From: Urbifossiella sp046350095
GTDB taxonomy: Bacteria; Planctomycetota; Planctomycetia; Gemmatales; Gemmataceae
Assembly: GCA_046350095.1 (NCBI GenBank)
Contig: JAXMBA010000002.1
Coordinates: forward strand, 992,001-1,056,000
Direction: 5' to 3'
DNA: 64,000 nt
Positions 1 through 8,610 of this stretch are shown here, one piece after another (the first letter of the stretch is position 1; each line of letters starts with the position of its first letter). Made by a program: the position numbers and the translations under genes. Under the pieces are notes generated by a model that worked only from the letters and a program-made list of their open reading frames with translations, searched no databases and was not told the origin of the DNA.

Positions 1-1316
1 CCGCCGGCCGTCTCCTGCCGCACGACCACGAACCGCGCCGGCGGGTCGGACGTCACCGTCATGTTCCCCCCCGCCACGACCACCCGCGGCGCTGCCAGCG
101 GCTCCTTCGGCGCGGCCCACGGCGTCTCGGGCACCAGCGCCGGCTCGGCGTACACGCGCTTCAACTCGTCCGCGACGCCGCCGGTGTTCTTCATCAGCGC
201 CTTCATGCTGAAGTGGACGGCGCCGTTCGCGCCGGTCTTCCGCGTCAGCGCGATCTGCTCCGCGACCTCCGTCGCCGGCCAGCCCTTGTCTGCGCCCGTC
301 ACGCGGCTGGTGTACAGCCCCGGCCACAGGTGCCGCCGCTTCGTATTCTCACCGGCCCACCACGTCAGCAGCTTCGGGAAGCTCTGCTTCTCTTGAGCGA
401 TCGGCCAGTACAGCTGCGGCGTCCAGTAGTCCACCCAGCCCTCGTTGAGCCACAGCTTGGCGTCGGCGTACAGCTCCGAATACTGGTCGAGCCCGGCGAT
501 GCCGGCGGGGTGGCCGGGCCGCCAGATGCCGAACGGGCTGATGCCCACCTGTACCGTCGGCTTCGCCTTCTTGACGCCCTCGTACATGCGGCTCACGAAG
601 GTGTTCACCGCGTCGCGCCGCCAGTCGTCGCGGGCCAGCTTGCCGTTCGCCTTCTGGTACGCGACCCAGGTGTCGTCGTCGGGGAAGGGGATGACCTTCC
701 CCGCAGCGTCCTTCTCCTTGTACGGGTAGAAGTAGTCGTCGATGTGGACGCCATCGACGTCGTACCGCTTCACCGCGTCGAGGATCACGTCGAGCGAGCG
801 CTGCTGCACCTCGGGGTTCGTCGGGTTCATCCAGTGGTGCTTGCCGTAGGCGGGGGCGAGGTCGGGTCGGGCCTTCGTCACGTGTGTCGGCGGGGCGACG
901 GATTTGGCGGACGGGTGACGCGCCCGGTACGGGTTGAACCAGGCGTGGAGTTCGAGCCCGCGGGCGTGTGCCTCGTGCACGGCGAGCGCGAGCGGGTCGT
1001 AACCGGGGTCGGTGCCGAGTTGCCCGGTCAAGTACTCCGACCACGGTTCCAGCTCCGAGCGGTACAGGCTGTCGGCCATCGGCCGGACCTGGAAGATCAC
1101 CGCGTTCAGCTTCAGCTCGGCAGCCTTGTCGAGAATCGCAATCAGCTCGGCCTTCTGCTGCACGGCGGGGAGGCCGGGTTTGGTCGGCCAGTCGATGTTG
1201 CCGACGGTGGCGACCCAGACGCCGCGGAACTCGCGCTTCAATGGCGGCGGCTCGGACTGTGCCGCGGCCGGGAGCGCGACGACGACCGCGGCGAACAAGG
1301 CCGTTAGGCGGGACAT
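1..1316 (-). CDS. Glycoside-hydrolase-like GHL10 (DUF187) secreted protein, 3' end cut by window
   Basis: The reading frame begins at an ATG at 1316 and runs off the left edge after about 438 codons, so the C-terminus is missing. Residues 1-20 form a signal peptide ending in AAAQ. The mature part starts with EFRGVWVATVGNIDWP, the hallmark opening of the GHL10/DUF187 family. Further in are ELHAWFNPYRA, a DGVHIDDYFYPY block and QVGISPFGIWRPG, matching the TIM-barrel core with acidic catalytic-site candidates (DD in HIDDYF). Family members are exported and thought to cut surface or dietary glycans. The exact substrate cannot be told from sequence. It is co-directional with the cell-wall recycling gene upstream (36 bp gap), so they may share a transcript. 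Confidence 0.9.
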   Translation of the reverse strand, partial: MSRLTALFAAVVVALPAAAQSEPPPLKREFRGVWVATVGNIDWPTKPGLPAVQQKAELIAILDKAAELKLNAVIFQVRPMADSLYRSELEPWSEYLTGQLGTDPGYDPLALAVHEAHARGLELHAWFNPYRARHPSAKSVAPPTHVTKARPDLAPAYGKHHWMNPTNPEVQQRSLDVILDAVKRYDVDGVHIDDYFYPYKEKDAAGKVIPFPDDDTWVAYQKANGKLARDDWRRDAVNTFVSRMYEGVKKAKPTVQVGISPFGIWRPGHPAGIAGLDQYSELYADAKLWLNEGWVDYWTPQLYWPIAQEKQSFPKLLTWWAGENTKRRHLWPGLYTSRVTGADKGWPATEVAEQIALTRKTGANGAVHFSMKALMKNTGGVADELKRVYAEPALVPETPWAAPKEPLAAPRVVVAGGNMTVTSDPPARFVVVRQETAG

Positions 1317-1352
1317 GGAGGACCCGGGGTTGGAAGCAAGCGACGCGGCTTT

Positions 1353-3197
1353 TTACACGGTCACGCGAGAAGCCAGCGCGAGCCGAACGGCGCCTTCCGC
1401 GGGTTCGCGCACCACGGCGACCGGTTCCGGCGTCACGCCGCCGGCGGCGAGCGCCGCGAGGAAGCGCTCCCGGTAGTCGATTCGCGACTCGAACAGCCCG
1501 CCGGCCAGCGCCACGGGGAACCCCGCACCGTAGCCCAGTTGCCGCGCCGCCGCCACCGCCGCGGACGCGAGTTCCGCCGCCGCCGCGCTCGCGATTTCCG
1601 CGGCGACGGGGCAGCGTTCCGCGGCGTCGAGCACGAGCGGTGCCAGGGCCGCGAGCGCCGGGCGGTCGCAGCCGCGGTACACCACGCCGACCAGCTCCTC
1701 CGGCCGCGTCAGCCCGAACGCCGAGAGCAGCTTGTCGATCAGCACGGTGCCAGGCCCGCGGCCGTCGGCGGCGCGGGCGGCGGCGCGGAGACCGGCCAGC
1801 GCGATGGCGTAGCCGCTCCCCTCGTCGCCGAGGAGGTAGCCCCAGCCGCCGGCGCGGGCGGTGCGGCCGTCGGCGGCGCGGGCGTAGGCCATCGAGCCCG
1901 TGCCCGCCACCACGGCGACGCCCCAGCCGTCCGGCGTGCCGGCGGCGAGCAGCAGCGCCGCGTCCTCGATCACGTCCACCGACGGCGCCAAATGCACCTT
2001 CGCGGCCCAGTCGCGGATGACCTCGCGGTCCTCGGCGCGGCCGGCGCCGGCGAGGCCAAGCACCGCGGCGCGGACGGCCTTCCGCGACCGGCCGGCCGAG
2101 GCGAAGGCCGCGTCCGCAGCCGCATCGAGGGCCGCGAGCGCCGCGGGGGTGCCGACCGCCTGCCGGTTGCTCGGGCCGGCTTCGCCGCGGCCCAGGAGCT
2201 TCCAGCCACTGCCGGTACGGCTCGCCAGCAGGGCCACGGTGCGGGTGCCGCCGCCGTCGAAGCCGAGGACCAGCTCCTCGTGCCCGTTCGCGTGGTAGCC
2301 GTTCGTGCCATTCGCGCCGACGGCCGCGCGCACCCGGCCCCCGGCGGCAGTCAGGCGGGCGCGGGCGCCGTCCGGTTCCAGGCCCGCGAGCTGCGCCACC
2401 AGCGCCGTCTTGAGCTCGCCGTTGCAGCGCGCCAGCAGCGCGTCCGCAGCATCGTGATCCAGCCCGGTGGCCTCGCGGACGATGCGGTTGGTGCGGTAGC
2501 GGAGCTTGGCGTTGGTCGCGCGCAGGTCCACCATCAGGTTGCCGAACGTCTTGCCGAGCCGCACCATCGCCCCGGTGCTGAGCATGTTCAGCACCAGCTT
2601 CGTCGCCGTGCCGGCCTTCAGCCGCGTGCTGCCGCTGAGCACCTCCGGCCCCACCACCGGCGTGATGGCGAGGTCCACCTTCGGGATCAGCTCCGAGTCC
2701 GGATTGCACGACAGGCCGACGGTGAACGCCCCGAGTTGCCTCGCGTACTCGACCGCGCCGAGCACGTACGGCGTGCGGCCGCTCGTAGCGATGCCGACGA
2801 GCACGTCCGCGGCCGAGAGCTGCACCGCGGCGAGGTCCGTCGCGGCGGTTTCGGGGTGATCTTCCGCACCCTCGACGGCGCGGGTGAGGGCGGTCGGGCC
2901 GCCGGCGATGACGCCGACCACGAGACCCGGCGGGGCGTTGAACGTGGGCGGGCACTCGCTGGCGTCCAGCACGCCGAGCCGGCCCGACGTGCCGGCGCCG
3001 ACGTAAACCAAACGCCCGCCGGCCTTCATGCGTTCCGACACGACCTCGACGGCGCGCGCGATGGCGGCGGCCTGCGACTCGACGGCCGCGGCGACCTTCG
3101 CGTCCTCGACGGCCATGAGGCGGACGAACTGGTAGGCCGACAGCTCGTCGAGCCCGGCGGAGGCGGGGTTGCGGGCTTCGGTCTGGAGGTGGTCCAT
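1353..3197 (-). CDS. murQ: N-acetylmuramic acid 6-phosphate etherase fused to a BadF/BadG-type N-acetylhexosamine kinase
   Basis: A 614-residue two-domain protein. Residues 1-300 are MurQ, a SIS-fold etherase that cleaves MurNAc-6-P to GlcNAc-6-P and D-lactate. VGAGTSGRLGVLDASECPPTF is split here by the catalytic Glu81, and EGAED contains Glu112; these align with E. coli Glu83 and Glu114. A short linker (NGTNGYHANGHEE) leads to residues 311-614, a BadF/BadG/BcrA/BcrD ATPase-type sugar kinase with FDGGGTRT (phosphate 1), VAGTGSMAY (phosphate 2) and VALAGGLFE (adenosine) motifs. E. coli MurQ is only 298 residues, so this is a genuine fusion. Inferred role: the kinase makes an amino-sugar phosphate in the same recycling route. 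The ATG at 3197 is chosen because MDHLQTEARN matches the family start. The next gene upstream ends inside a 40-bp inverted repeat 84 bases from the window-left arm. Confidence 0.92.
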   Translation of the reverse strand: MDHLQTEARNPASAGLDELSAYQFVRLMAVEDAKVAAAVESQAAAIARAVEVVSERMKAGGRLVYVGAGTSGRLGVLDASECPPTFNAPPGLVVGVIAGGPTALTRAVEGAEDHPETAATDLAAVQLSAADVLVGIATSGRTPYVLGAVEYARQLGAFTVGLSCNPDSELIPKVDLAITPVVGPEVLSGSTRLKAGTATKLVLNMLSTGAMVRLGKTFGNLMVDLRATNAKLRYRTNRIVREATGLDHDAADALLARCNGELKTALVAQLAGLEPDGARARLTAAGGRVRAAVGANGTNGYHANGHEELVLGFDGGGTRTVALLASRTGSGWKLLGRGEAGPSNRQAVGTPAALAALDAAADAAFASAGRSRKAVRAAVLGLAGAGRAEDREVIRDWAAKVHLAPSVDVIEDAALLLAAGTPDGWGVAVVAGTGSMAYARAADGRTARAGGWGYLLGDEGSGYAIALAGLRAAARAADGRGPGTVLIDKLLSAFGLTRPEELVGVVYRGCDRPALAALAPLVLDAAERCPVAAEIASAAAAELASAAVAAARQLGYGAGFPVALAGGLFESRIDYRERFLAALAAGGVTPEPVAVVREPAEGAVRLALASRVTV

Positions 3198-3280
3198 AGG
3201 CGGAGAGCAACCGGGGGCGTCGGTTCCCGGCATGGTAGCGTGTTGGTCCGAATACCGCCACGTCAAGCAACCGACGTGCC

Positions 3281-3380
3281 GGCCTTGGGAGGGATGAGGG
3301 ATGAGGGATGAGGGATGAAGAAGGTCAACTTCCTGCCGGACTTCATCCCTCATCCCTCATCCCTCATCCCTCCCAAGGCC
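3281..3380. repeat. Perfect 40-bp inverted repeat built from GGGATGA heptads
   Basis: Arms 3281-3320 and 3341-3380 are exact reverse complements, with a 20-base loop at 3321-3340. The core of each arm is four GGGATGA heptads with TGA at 3295, 3302, 3309 and 3316, which covers all three frames. It lies between the symporter gene and murQ, both transcribed leftwards, so it would form a very stable hairpin in a shared mRNA. The symporter's last codons and its TGA stop fall inside the right arm. There is no U-run, so it is not a classical terminator. Confidence 0.95.
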
Positions 3381-4837
3381 AGCGCCACCACCACCGTCGT
3401 CCCCGCGCCGAGCGGCGCGAACCACGGCCACGCCAGTACCGGCGTTCCGAACACCGACGGCAGCCACGCCGCCAGCACCGCCGCGAAGCCGCACAGCATC
3501 CCCACCAGCGCCGCACCCGACCGCGGCGGCCGCTTCAGGCTCCCCAGCAGGAACAGCCCCAGCAGCAGCCCCGTGGTGAACCCTGCCACCGCCAGCACGC
3601 GCTCGACGACGCTCTTGTCCTCGTTCAGTTGGTACGCCAGGAACGCCACCGCCATCTGCGCCGCGCCCCACACCGCCGTCAGCAGCCGCGACAGCAGCAC
3701 GTACTCGCCTTCCGTGCGGTTTGGCCGCAGCGGGCGCACGAAGTCCGTGACCACCGCGTTCGCCGAACTGTTCAGCGACGACGACAGCGTGCTCATCGCC
3801 GCCGCCAACACCGCCGCCACCAGCACCCCCGCCACGCCCGTCGGCAGCCGCGTCACGATGAACAGCCCGAACACCTCGTCCGGCCGCCGCCCCTGGGCTT
3901 CGGGGAACAGGCCGGCCTTCATCAACACGAACAGGCCGACGCCGACCAGCAGGAACAGCAGGAACTGCACGAGCACCGTCACGCCGCTGAGGACCAGCGC
4001 CAGCCGGGCCTGGCCGAGCGAGCGGGCGCAGAGGTAGCGCTGCACCATCAGCTGGTCGGCGCCGTGGCTGGCCATCGAGAACACGGCCCCGCCGATCACG
4101 CCGGCCCAGATGTTGAACGCCACCGTGCGGTCGAACGCCGGTTCGATCAGCTTGAACTTGCCCGCCGCGGTGCCGGCGCTGACGAACTCGTCCCACCCGC
4201 CCGGGAGCAGCTTCAGCACGAAGACGCCGGCCAGCGCCGCCCCTGCCACCTTCACGACGAACTGAATCAGGTCGGTCCAGATCACCGCCTTCATGCCGCC
4301 GAGGTACGTGTACACCACCGTCACTACCCCCACGGTCACGATCGCCGGACCCACACCCCACGGCACGCCGAGGAACTGACCCAGGTCCACGTATTGCAGC
4401 AGCAACGCCGTGAGGTACAGCCGCAGGCCGTCGGCGACGGTGCGGGTGACGAGGAACAGGCCGCTGGCGACGCGCTGCACGCCGGGGCCGAAGCGGCGCC
4501 GCAGCACCTCGTAGGCGCTGAACAGGTCGCCGCTCATGTACTGCGGCAGCAGCAGCCACGCCACGACCGCCCGGCCGACGACGTAGCCGAACGCCAGCTG
4601 CAGGAACGTCAGGTCGCCGCCGTCCGGCCGGAACGCCAGGCCGGGCACGCTCAGGAACGTGACGGCGCTCGTCTCCGTCGCCACGATCGACACCAGCACG
4701 AGCACCCAACCCACGTCGCGGTCGCCGACGAAGTAGGTGCGGAGGTCTTTCTGCGCCTTCGTGAACCAGACGCCGAAGAGCGTCATGCCGACGAGGTAGG
4801 CGGCGACAACGGCGAGGTCGGGCGGGGCGAGGGTCAT
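3350..4837 (-). CDS. Sodium:solute symporter (SSS family)
   Basis: A 495-residue, very hydrophobic protein with about 13 predicted membrane spans, the usual size of the family. The N-terminal LAVVAAYLVGMTLFGVWFTKAQKDLRTYFVGDRDVGW is typical of SSS (residues are quoted here only to the point of recognition), as are VATETSAVTFLSVPG in helix 2 and the SSSLNSSANAVVTDF block near residue 355. It would import a sugar, sialic acid or other organic solute with Na+. The adjacent MurQ-kinase gene suggests an amino-sugar substrate, which is inference. The C-terminus GGMRDEG is encoded by the heptad repeat, so the repeat supplies the stop codon. The ATG at 4837 faces the divergent accB gene. Confidence 0.9.
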   Translation of the reverse strand: MTLAPPDLAVVAAYLVGMTLFGVWFTKAQKDLRTYFVGDRDVGWVLVLVSIVATETSAVTFLSVPGLAFRPDGGDLTFLQLAFGYVVGRAVVAWLLLPQYMSGDLFSAYEVLRRRFGPGVQRVASGLFLVTRTVADGLRLYLTALLLQYVDLGQFLGVPWGVGPAIVTVGVVTVVYTYLGGMKAVIWTDLIQFVVKVAGAALAGVFVLKLLPGGWDEFVSAGTAAGKFKLIEPAFDRTVAFNIWAGVIGGAVFSMASHGADQLMVQRYLCARSLGQARLALVLSGVTVLVQFLLFLLVGVGLFVLMKAGLFPEAQGRRPDEVFGLFIVTRLPTGVAGVLVAAVLAAAMSTLSSSLNSSANAVVTDFVRPLRPNRTEGEYVLLSRLLTAVWGAAQMAVAFLAYQLNEDKSVVERVLAVAGFTTGLLLGLFLLGSLKRPPRSGAALVGMLCGFAAVLAAWLPSVFGTPVLAWPWFAPLGAGTTVVVALALGGMRDEG

Positions 4838-4970
4838 GGTCGGCGGGGGATGGCAAATCGCGGGCCACGCTCGTTCTACGACCCGGCCCCTTCACCTCTG
4901 CACCCCCGCACCTAAAACACTCCTCCTCACCCCCCGGCCCTCTGGGGGGGTCGCCTGACGAGGGTCCGAC

Positions 4971-5474
4971 GTGGCCGACGACAAACGGGACGCCCCCCGG
5001 CCGTTCGACGTGAAGACCGTCGAATACCTGCTCAAGTTGATGTCGGAACACGAGCTCAGCGAGATCGACCTGAAGGAAGCCGACCAGCGCATCCGCCTCC
5101 GCAAGGGCGGCGACGCGCCGGTGGTGGTCGCGGCGCCGGTTCACGCCGCCCCGGCGCCGGCCCCCGCGCCGACGGCTCACGCCGCCGCGAGCCCGCCCCC
5201 GCACGCCGCCCCCGCCGCCCCCGCCGCCAGGAAGGGGCTGGAGATCAAGTCGGAGCTGATCGGCACCTTCTACACCCGGCCGGCGCCGGACAAGCCGGAG
5301 TTCGTGAAGGTCGGCAGCAAGGTGTCGCCGGACACGACCGTGTGCATCGTCATGGCCATGAAGGTGAACAACGAGATCAAGGCCGGCGTCAGCGGCACGA
5401 TCACCGAGGTCGTCGCCAAGAACGAGGACTTCGTCGACTTCAACACCGTCCTGTTCCGGGTGGACCCGTCGTAG
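4971..5474 (+). CDS. accB: Acetyl-CoA carboxylase biotin carboxyl carrier protein
   Basis: A 167-residue protein. Residues 1-46 are the N-terminal helix region (VKTVEYLLKLMSEHELSEIDL), 50-88 a Pro/Ala linker and 90-167 the biotinyl domain. Lys131 in VMAMKVNNEI is the predicted biotin site. The usual Glu three residues before that Lys (EAMK) is replaced by Met128, which is unusual. The start is GTG at 4971, with a GAGGG ribosome site eight to eleven bases upstream and the conserved N-terminus directly after it. accC follows after 101 bp that contain an inverted repeat. AccB carries the carboxyl group between biotin carboxylase and carboxyltransferase in fatty-acid synthesis. Confidence 0.93.
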   Translation: MADDKRDAPRPFDVKTVEYLLKLMSEHELSEIDLKEADQRIRLRKGGDAPVVVAAPVHAAPAPAPAPTAHAAASPPPHAAPAAPAARKGLEIKSELIGTFYTRPAPDKPEFVKVGSKVSPDTTVCIVMAMKVNNEIKAGVSGTITEVVAKNEDFVDFNTVLFRVDPS

Positions 5475-5480
5475 TGGCCG

Positions 5481-5559
5481 GTGGACAGTGGGCAGTGGAC
5501 AGTTCGGAACCCGCCTCGCCCCTGTCTCGGCTGTCCACTGTCCACTGCCCACTGTCCAC
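5481..5559. repeat. 23-bp inverted repeat of TGGACAG/TGGGCAG heptads between accB and accC
   Basis: Arms 5481-5503 and 5537-5559 are exact complements with a 33-base loop. Each arm is a run of 7-bp units (TGGACAG, TGGGCAG, TGGACAG). A further partial unit extends the right arm inwards. It fills almost the whole accB-accC gap and would be transcribed into a hairpin between the two cistrons. The architecture matches the other heptad hairpins in the window although the unit differs. Confidence 0.9.
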
Positions 5560-5575
5560 TGCCCTCGGGGTCGGC

Positions 5576-6928
5576 ATGTTCCGCAAAGTGCTCGTCGCCA
5601 ACCGGGGTGAGATCGCCCTCCGCGTGATCCGCGCCTGCCGCGACCTCGGGGTCGAGGTCGCCGTCGTCTACTCCGAGGCCGACAAGGACGCCCCCTACCT
5701 GAAGCTCGCCGACCAGGCGGTGTGCATCGGCCCCGCGATCGCCACCGAGAGCTACCTGAAGATGCCGCGGATCATCGCCGCGGCCGAGGGCGTGGACGCC
5801 GACGCCATCCACCCCGGGTTCGGCTTCCTCAGCGAGAACAGCCGGTTCGCGCAGATGTGCCGGGAGAACGGGTTCGAGTTCATCGGCCCGTCCGCCGAGG
5901 CCATGAACAAGCTCGGCGACAAGGCCCGCTCGAAGGAAGTGGCCAAGGCCGCGAAGGTGCCCACCGTGCCCGGCAGCGACGGGCTCGTCGAGTCGGAGAA
6001 GGAGGCGCTGGAGTTCGCGCACGAGGTCGGCTACCCGGTGCTCATCAAGGCGTCGGCCGGCGGCGGCGGCAAGGGGATGCGGCAGGCCTGGGACGACGAC
6101 GGCCTCGTCAAGGGGCTGTCAGCCGCCCGCACCGAGGCCGAGGCGGCGTTCAAGGACGGCAGGGTCTTCCTGGAGAAGTACCTCGACCGCCCGCGGCACG
6201 TCGAAGTGCAGCTGCTCGGCGACAAGCACGGCAACGTCGTCCACCTCTTCGAGCGCGACTGCTCGCTGCAGCGCCGGCACCAAAAGCTGGTGGAGGAGTC
6301 GCCGGCGCCGAACCTGCCGGACAAGGTCCGCATCGCCATGTGCGAGTCGGCGGTGCGGCTGGCGAAGGCGGCCGGGTACTACTCGGCCGGCACCTGCGAG
6401 TTCCTCGTGGACCGCGACCACAAGTTCTACTTCATCGAGGTGAACGCCCGCATCCAGGTCGAGCACCCGGTCACGGAGCTCGTCACCGGCGTGGACCTGA
6501 TCCGCGAGCAAATCCGCGTGGCGGCCGGCGAGAAGCTGCCGTTCGAGCAGAAGGACATCGTGCACCGGGGCGCGGCGATCGAGGTGCGGGTGAACGCCGA
6601 GAACGTGGAGAGGGACTTCCAGCCGAGCCCCGGCGTGGTGACGACGTGGCGGCCGCCGGGCGGCCCCGGCGTCCGGCTCGACACGCACGTGGTGACCGGC
6701 TACCGGGTGCCGCCGAACTACGACTCGATGGTGGCGAAGCTGCTGGTGTACCAGCCGACGCGGGCGGAGGCGTTCGCGGTGATGCGGCGGGCGCTGCGGG
6801 AGTTCGTGGTGGAGGGGATCCACACGACGCTCCCGATCCACCGCCGCATCTTCGAGTGCCCCGAGTTCATCGCCGGGCAGGTGGACACCACGTTCATCGA
6901 GCGCGAGTTCCTGAAGCGCGGCATGTAG
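5576..6928 (+). CDS. accC: Acetyl-CoA carboxylase biotin carboxylase subunit
   Basis: A 450-residue ATP-grasp enzyme of standard length. MFRKVLVANRGEIALRVIRA opens the biotin-carboxylase N-domain. KASAGGGGKGMR (around residue 160) is the glycine-rich ATP loop, and EVNARIQVEHPVTE (around 290) carries metal- and bicarbonate-site residues. It carboxylates the biotin on AccB with ATP and bicarbonate, the first step of malonyl-CoA formation. It is paired with accB immediately upstream; carboxyltransferase genes are not in this window. The ATG at 5576 fits the family N-terminus and lies just after the inverted repeat. Confidence 0.97.
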   Translation: MFRKVLVANRGEIALRVIRACRDLGVEVAVVYSEADKDAPYLKLADQAVCIGPAIATESYLKMPRIIAAAEGVDADAIHPGFGFLSENSRFAQMCRENGFEFIGPSAEAMNKLGDKARSKEVAKAAKVPTVPGSDGLVESEKEALEFAHEVGYPVLIKASAGGGGKGMRQAWDDDGLVKGLSAARTEAEAAFKDGRVFLEKYLDRPRHVEVQLLGDKHGNVVHLFERDCSLQRRHQKLVEESPAPNLPDKVRIAMCESAVRLAKAAGYYSAGTCEFLVDRDHKFYFIEVNARIQVEHPVTELVTGVDLIREQIRVAAGEKLPFEQKDIVHRGAAIEVRVNAENVERDFQPSPGVVTTWRPPGGPGVRLDTHVVTGYRVPPNYDSMVAKLLVYQPTRAEAFAVMRRALREFVVEGIHTTLPIHRRIFECPEFIAGQVDTTFIEREFLKRGM

Positions 6929-6997
6929 CGGGGTTGACCGGCGGCGCGCGGCGGTGCTACCCTCCCGGGCCGCCCGCCGCACCCGGAGCCGCCGCAC

Positions 6998-8593
6998 ATG
7001 CGACCCACCGAGGCCGTACCCGCCCCGTCGTCCGTCCACAACCGCCTCGACCCCGTCCGCGCCCCGGTCGTCGTCACCGTTCCCGCACCCGCCCGCCGCG
7101 GAATCCGGGGGCTCACACCCCCGGCTCGCCTCGCCGTCGCGGCCGTGCTCCTCGTCGGCGTGGGCTTGCGCGCCGCGGCCCTCGGCGGCGGCCGCGACCT
7201 GTGGATCGACGAGTCGATGCTGGCGCTCAACCTCGTCGAGCGCGACGCCGCCGGCCTGCTGACGCCGCTCGGCTGGAACCAGGGCGCCCCCGTCGGCTTC
7301 CTGCTGGCGATGAAGGCCGTCATCGCGCAACTCGGCGCGGGCGAGTGGGCGCTGCGGCTGCTGCCGTTCGTCGCGTCGCTACTGGCGCTGGCGGGGTTCG
7401 CGTGGCTGACGCCGCGGCTCGTGCCGCGGCCGGCGGCGCTCCTGGCAGTCGCGCTGCTGGCGCTGTCGCCGGTGATGGTCAGCTATTCGGCCGAGTGCAA
7501 GCAGTACGCCACCGACGCGGCGCTGACCGTCGGCCTGTTCGCCGCCGCCGCCGGGCTGCTCACCGGCCACGGCGGCGGGCGCCGCTGGGCCGTGCTGGCG
7601 GCCGCCGGCGCCGCGGCGGTGTGGTTCTCGCACCCGGCCGCGTTCGTACTCGGCGGCATCGGCGTGGCGCTGATGGCCGACGCCGCGGTGAAGCATGACC
7701 GGCGCCGCTTCCTCGCCGCGGCGGTCACGTCCGCGGCGTGGCTCGTCAGCTTCGGGGCGTGCTACGTGCTGTTCACCCGACACCTGCGCGGGAACGACTA
7801 CCTGATGGGCTACTGGGCCGGCCACTTCCTGCCGCTGCCGCCGCGGACCGCCGGCGACCTGGCGTGGCTCGCCGAGCACTACTTCGGCCCGTTCTCGATG
7901 CCCGGCGGGCTCGCCGGCAGCGAGGTCCGCGCCGGCGGGCTGGCGGCGGTGTTCTTCGCCATCGGCCTGTGGAACCTGGCGCGCGACCGCTGGCCGGTGG
8001 CCGTGGCGGTGGCGGCGCCGGGGTTGTTGGCGCTGCTGGCGTCCGGGCTGCACGCCTACCCGTTCGCCGGCCGGCTGCTGCTGTTCCTGGTGCCGCTGAT
8101 GATTCTCGGCGTGGCCTGCGGCGCCCACGCGGTCGCGGCGGCGCTGCGGCCGACGCAGGCGTTCGCCGCGGCGGCGCTGCTCGGCGTGCTGGTCGCGGCC
8201 CCGGCCCTGGAGGCGTACCAGGGGGTGAAGCACCCGATGCGCGAGGAGCAGCTGAAGCCGGTGCTCGACGCCGTGCGCGCCGAACTGCGGCCGGGCGACA
8301 AGGTGTACGTCTACTACGGCGCGGTGCCGGCGTTCCTCTACGACACCCGCGACGAGCCGTTCCCCCCCGGCGTCGTGACGCTCGGCACCGAGGCACGGGC
8401 GAACCGCCTGGAGTACCGCACGCAGCTGGCGGAGCTGAAAGGGACCGCGCGGGTGTGGCTCGTGTTCAGCCACCGGCACCAGAACGAGGAGGCGGTGATT
8501 ACGGCATACGCCGAGGGGCTGGGCCGCGGCGGGCGGGTGGCCGAGGCGCCGGGCGCGGCGGCGTACCGCTTCGACTTCGCGGCGGGGCCGTAG
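6998..8593 (+). CDS. GT39-like integral membrane glycosyltransferase (PMT_2/ArnT fold)
   Basis: A 531-residue protein. A 45-residue cytoplasmic N-terminus precedes multiple membrane helices (first at about 47-66). Just after helix 1 is DLWIDESMLALN, the acidic loop motif (D/E) typical of GT39/GT83 enzymes that use polyprenyl-phosphate sugars. VSYSAECKQYATDAAL is a second family signature. The C-terminal 130 residues are a soluble periplasmic-type domain (VYVYYGAVPAFLYDTRDE). Such enzymes transfer a sugar from a lipid carrier to protein, lipid A or other acceptors outside the membrane; the acceptor is unknown here. It is convergent with the next gene (17-bp gap). Confidence 0.8.
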   Translation: MRPTEAVPAPSSVHNRLDPVRAPVVVTVPAPARRGIRGLTPPARLAVAAVLLVGVGLRAAALGGGRDLWIDESMLALNLVERDAAGLLTPLGWNQGAPVGFLLAMKAVIAQLGAGEWALRLLPFVASLLALAGFAWLTPRLVPRPAALLAVALLALSPVMVSYSAECKQYATDAALTVGLFAAAAGLLTGHGGGRRWAVLAAAGAAAVWFSHPAAFVLGGIGVALMADAAVKHDRRRFLAAAVTSAAWLVSFGACYVLFTRHLRGNDYLMGYWAGHFLPLPPRTAGDLAWLAEHYFGPFSMPGGLAGSEVRAGGLAAVFFAIGLWNLARDRWPVAVAVAAPGLLALLASGLHAYPFAGRLLLFLVPLMILGVACGAHAVAAALRPTQAFAAAALLGVLVAAPALEAYQGVKHPMREEQLKPVLDAVRAELRPGDKVYVYYGAVPAFLYDTRDEPFPPGVVTLGTEARANRLEYRTQLAELKGTARVWLVFSHRHQNEEAVITAYAEGLGRGGRVAEAPGAAAYRFDFAAGP

Positions 8594-8610
8594 GGCGAGG
8601 CCCCGAGCCG

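Noticed and set aside
349..3270. Very long antisense and alternate-frame ORFs (also 3357-5552, 17129-20722, 37854-41492, 44233-46806)
   Set aside because: Their translations are Arg/Pro/Ala-rich shadows with no family motifs, opposite or out of frame to genes with clear domains; expected in GC-rich DNA.
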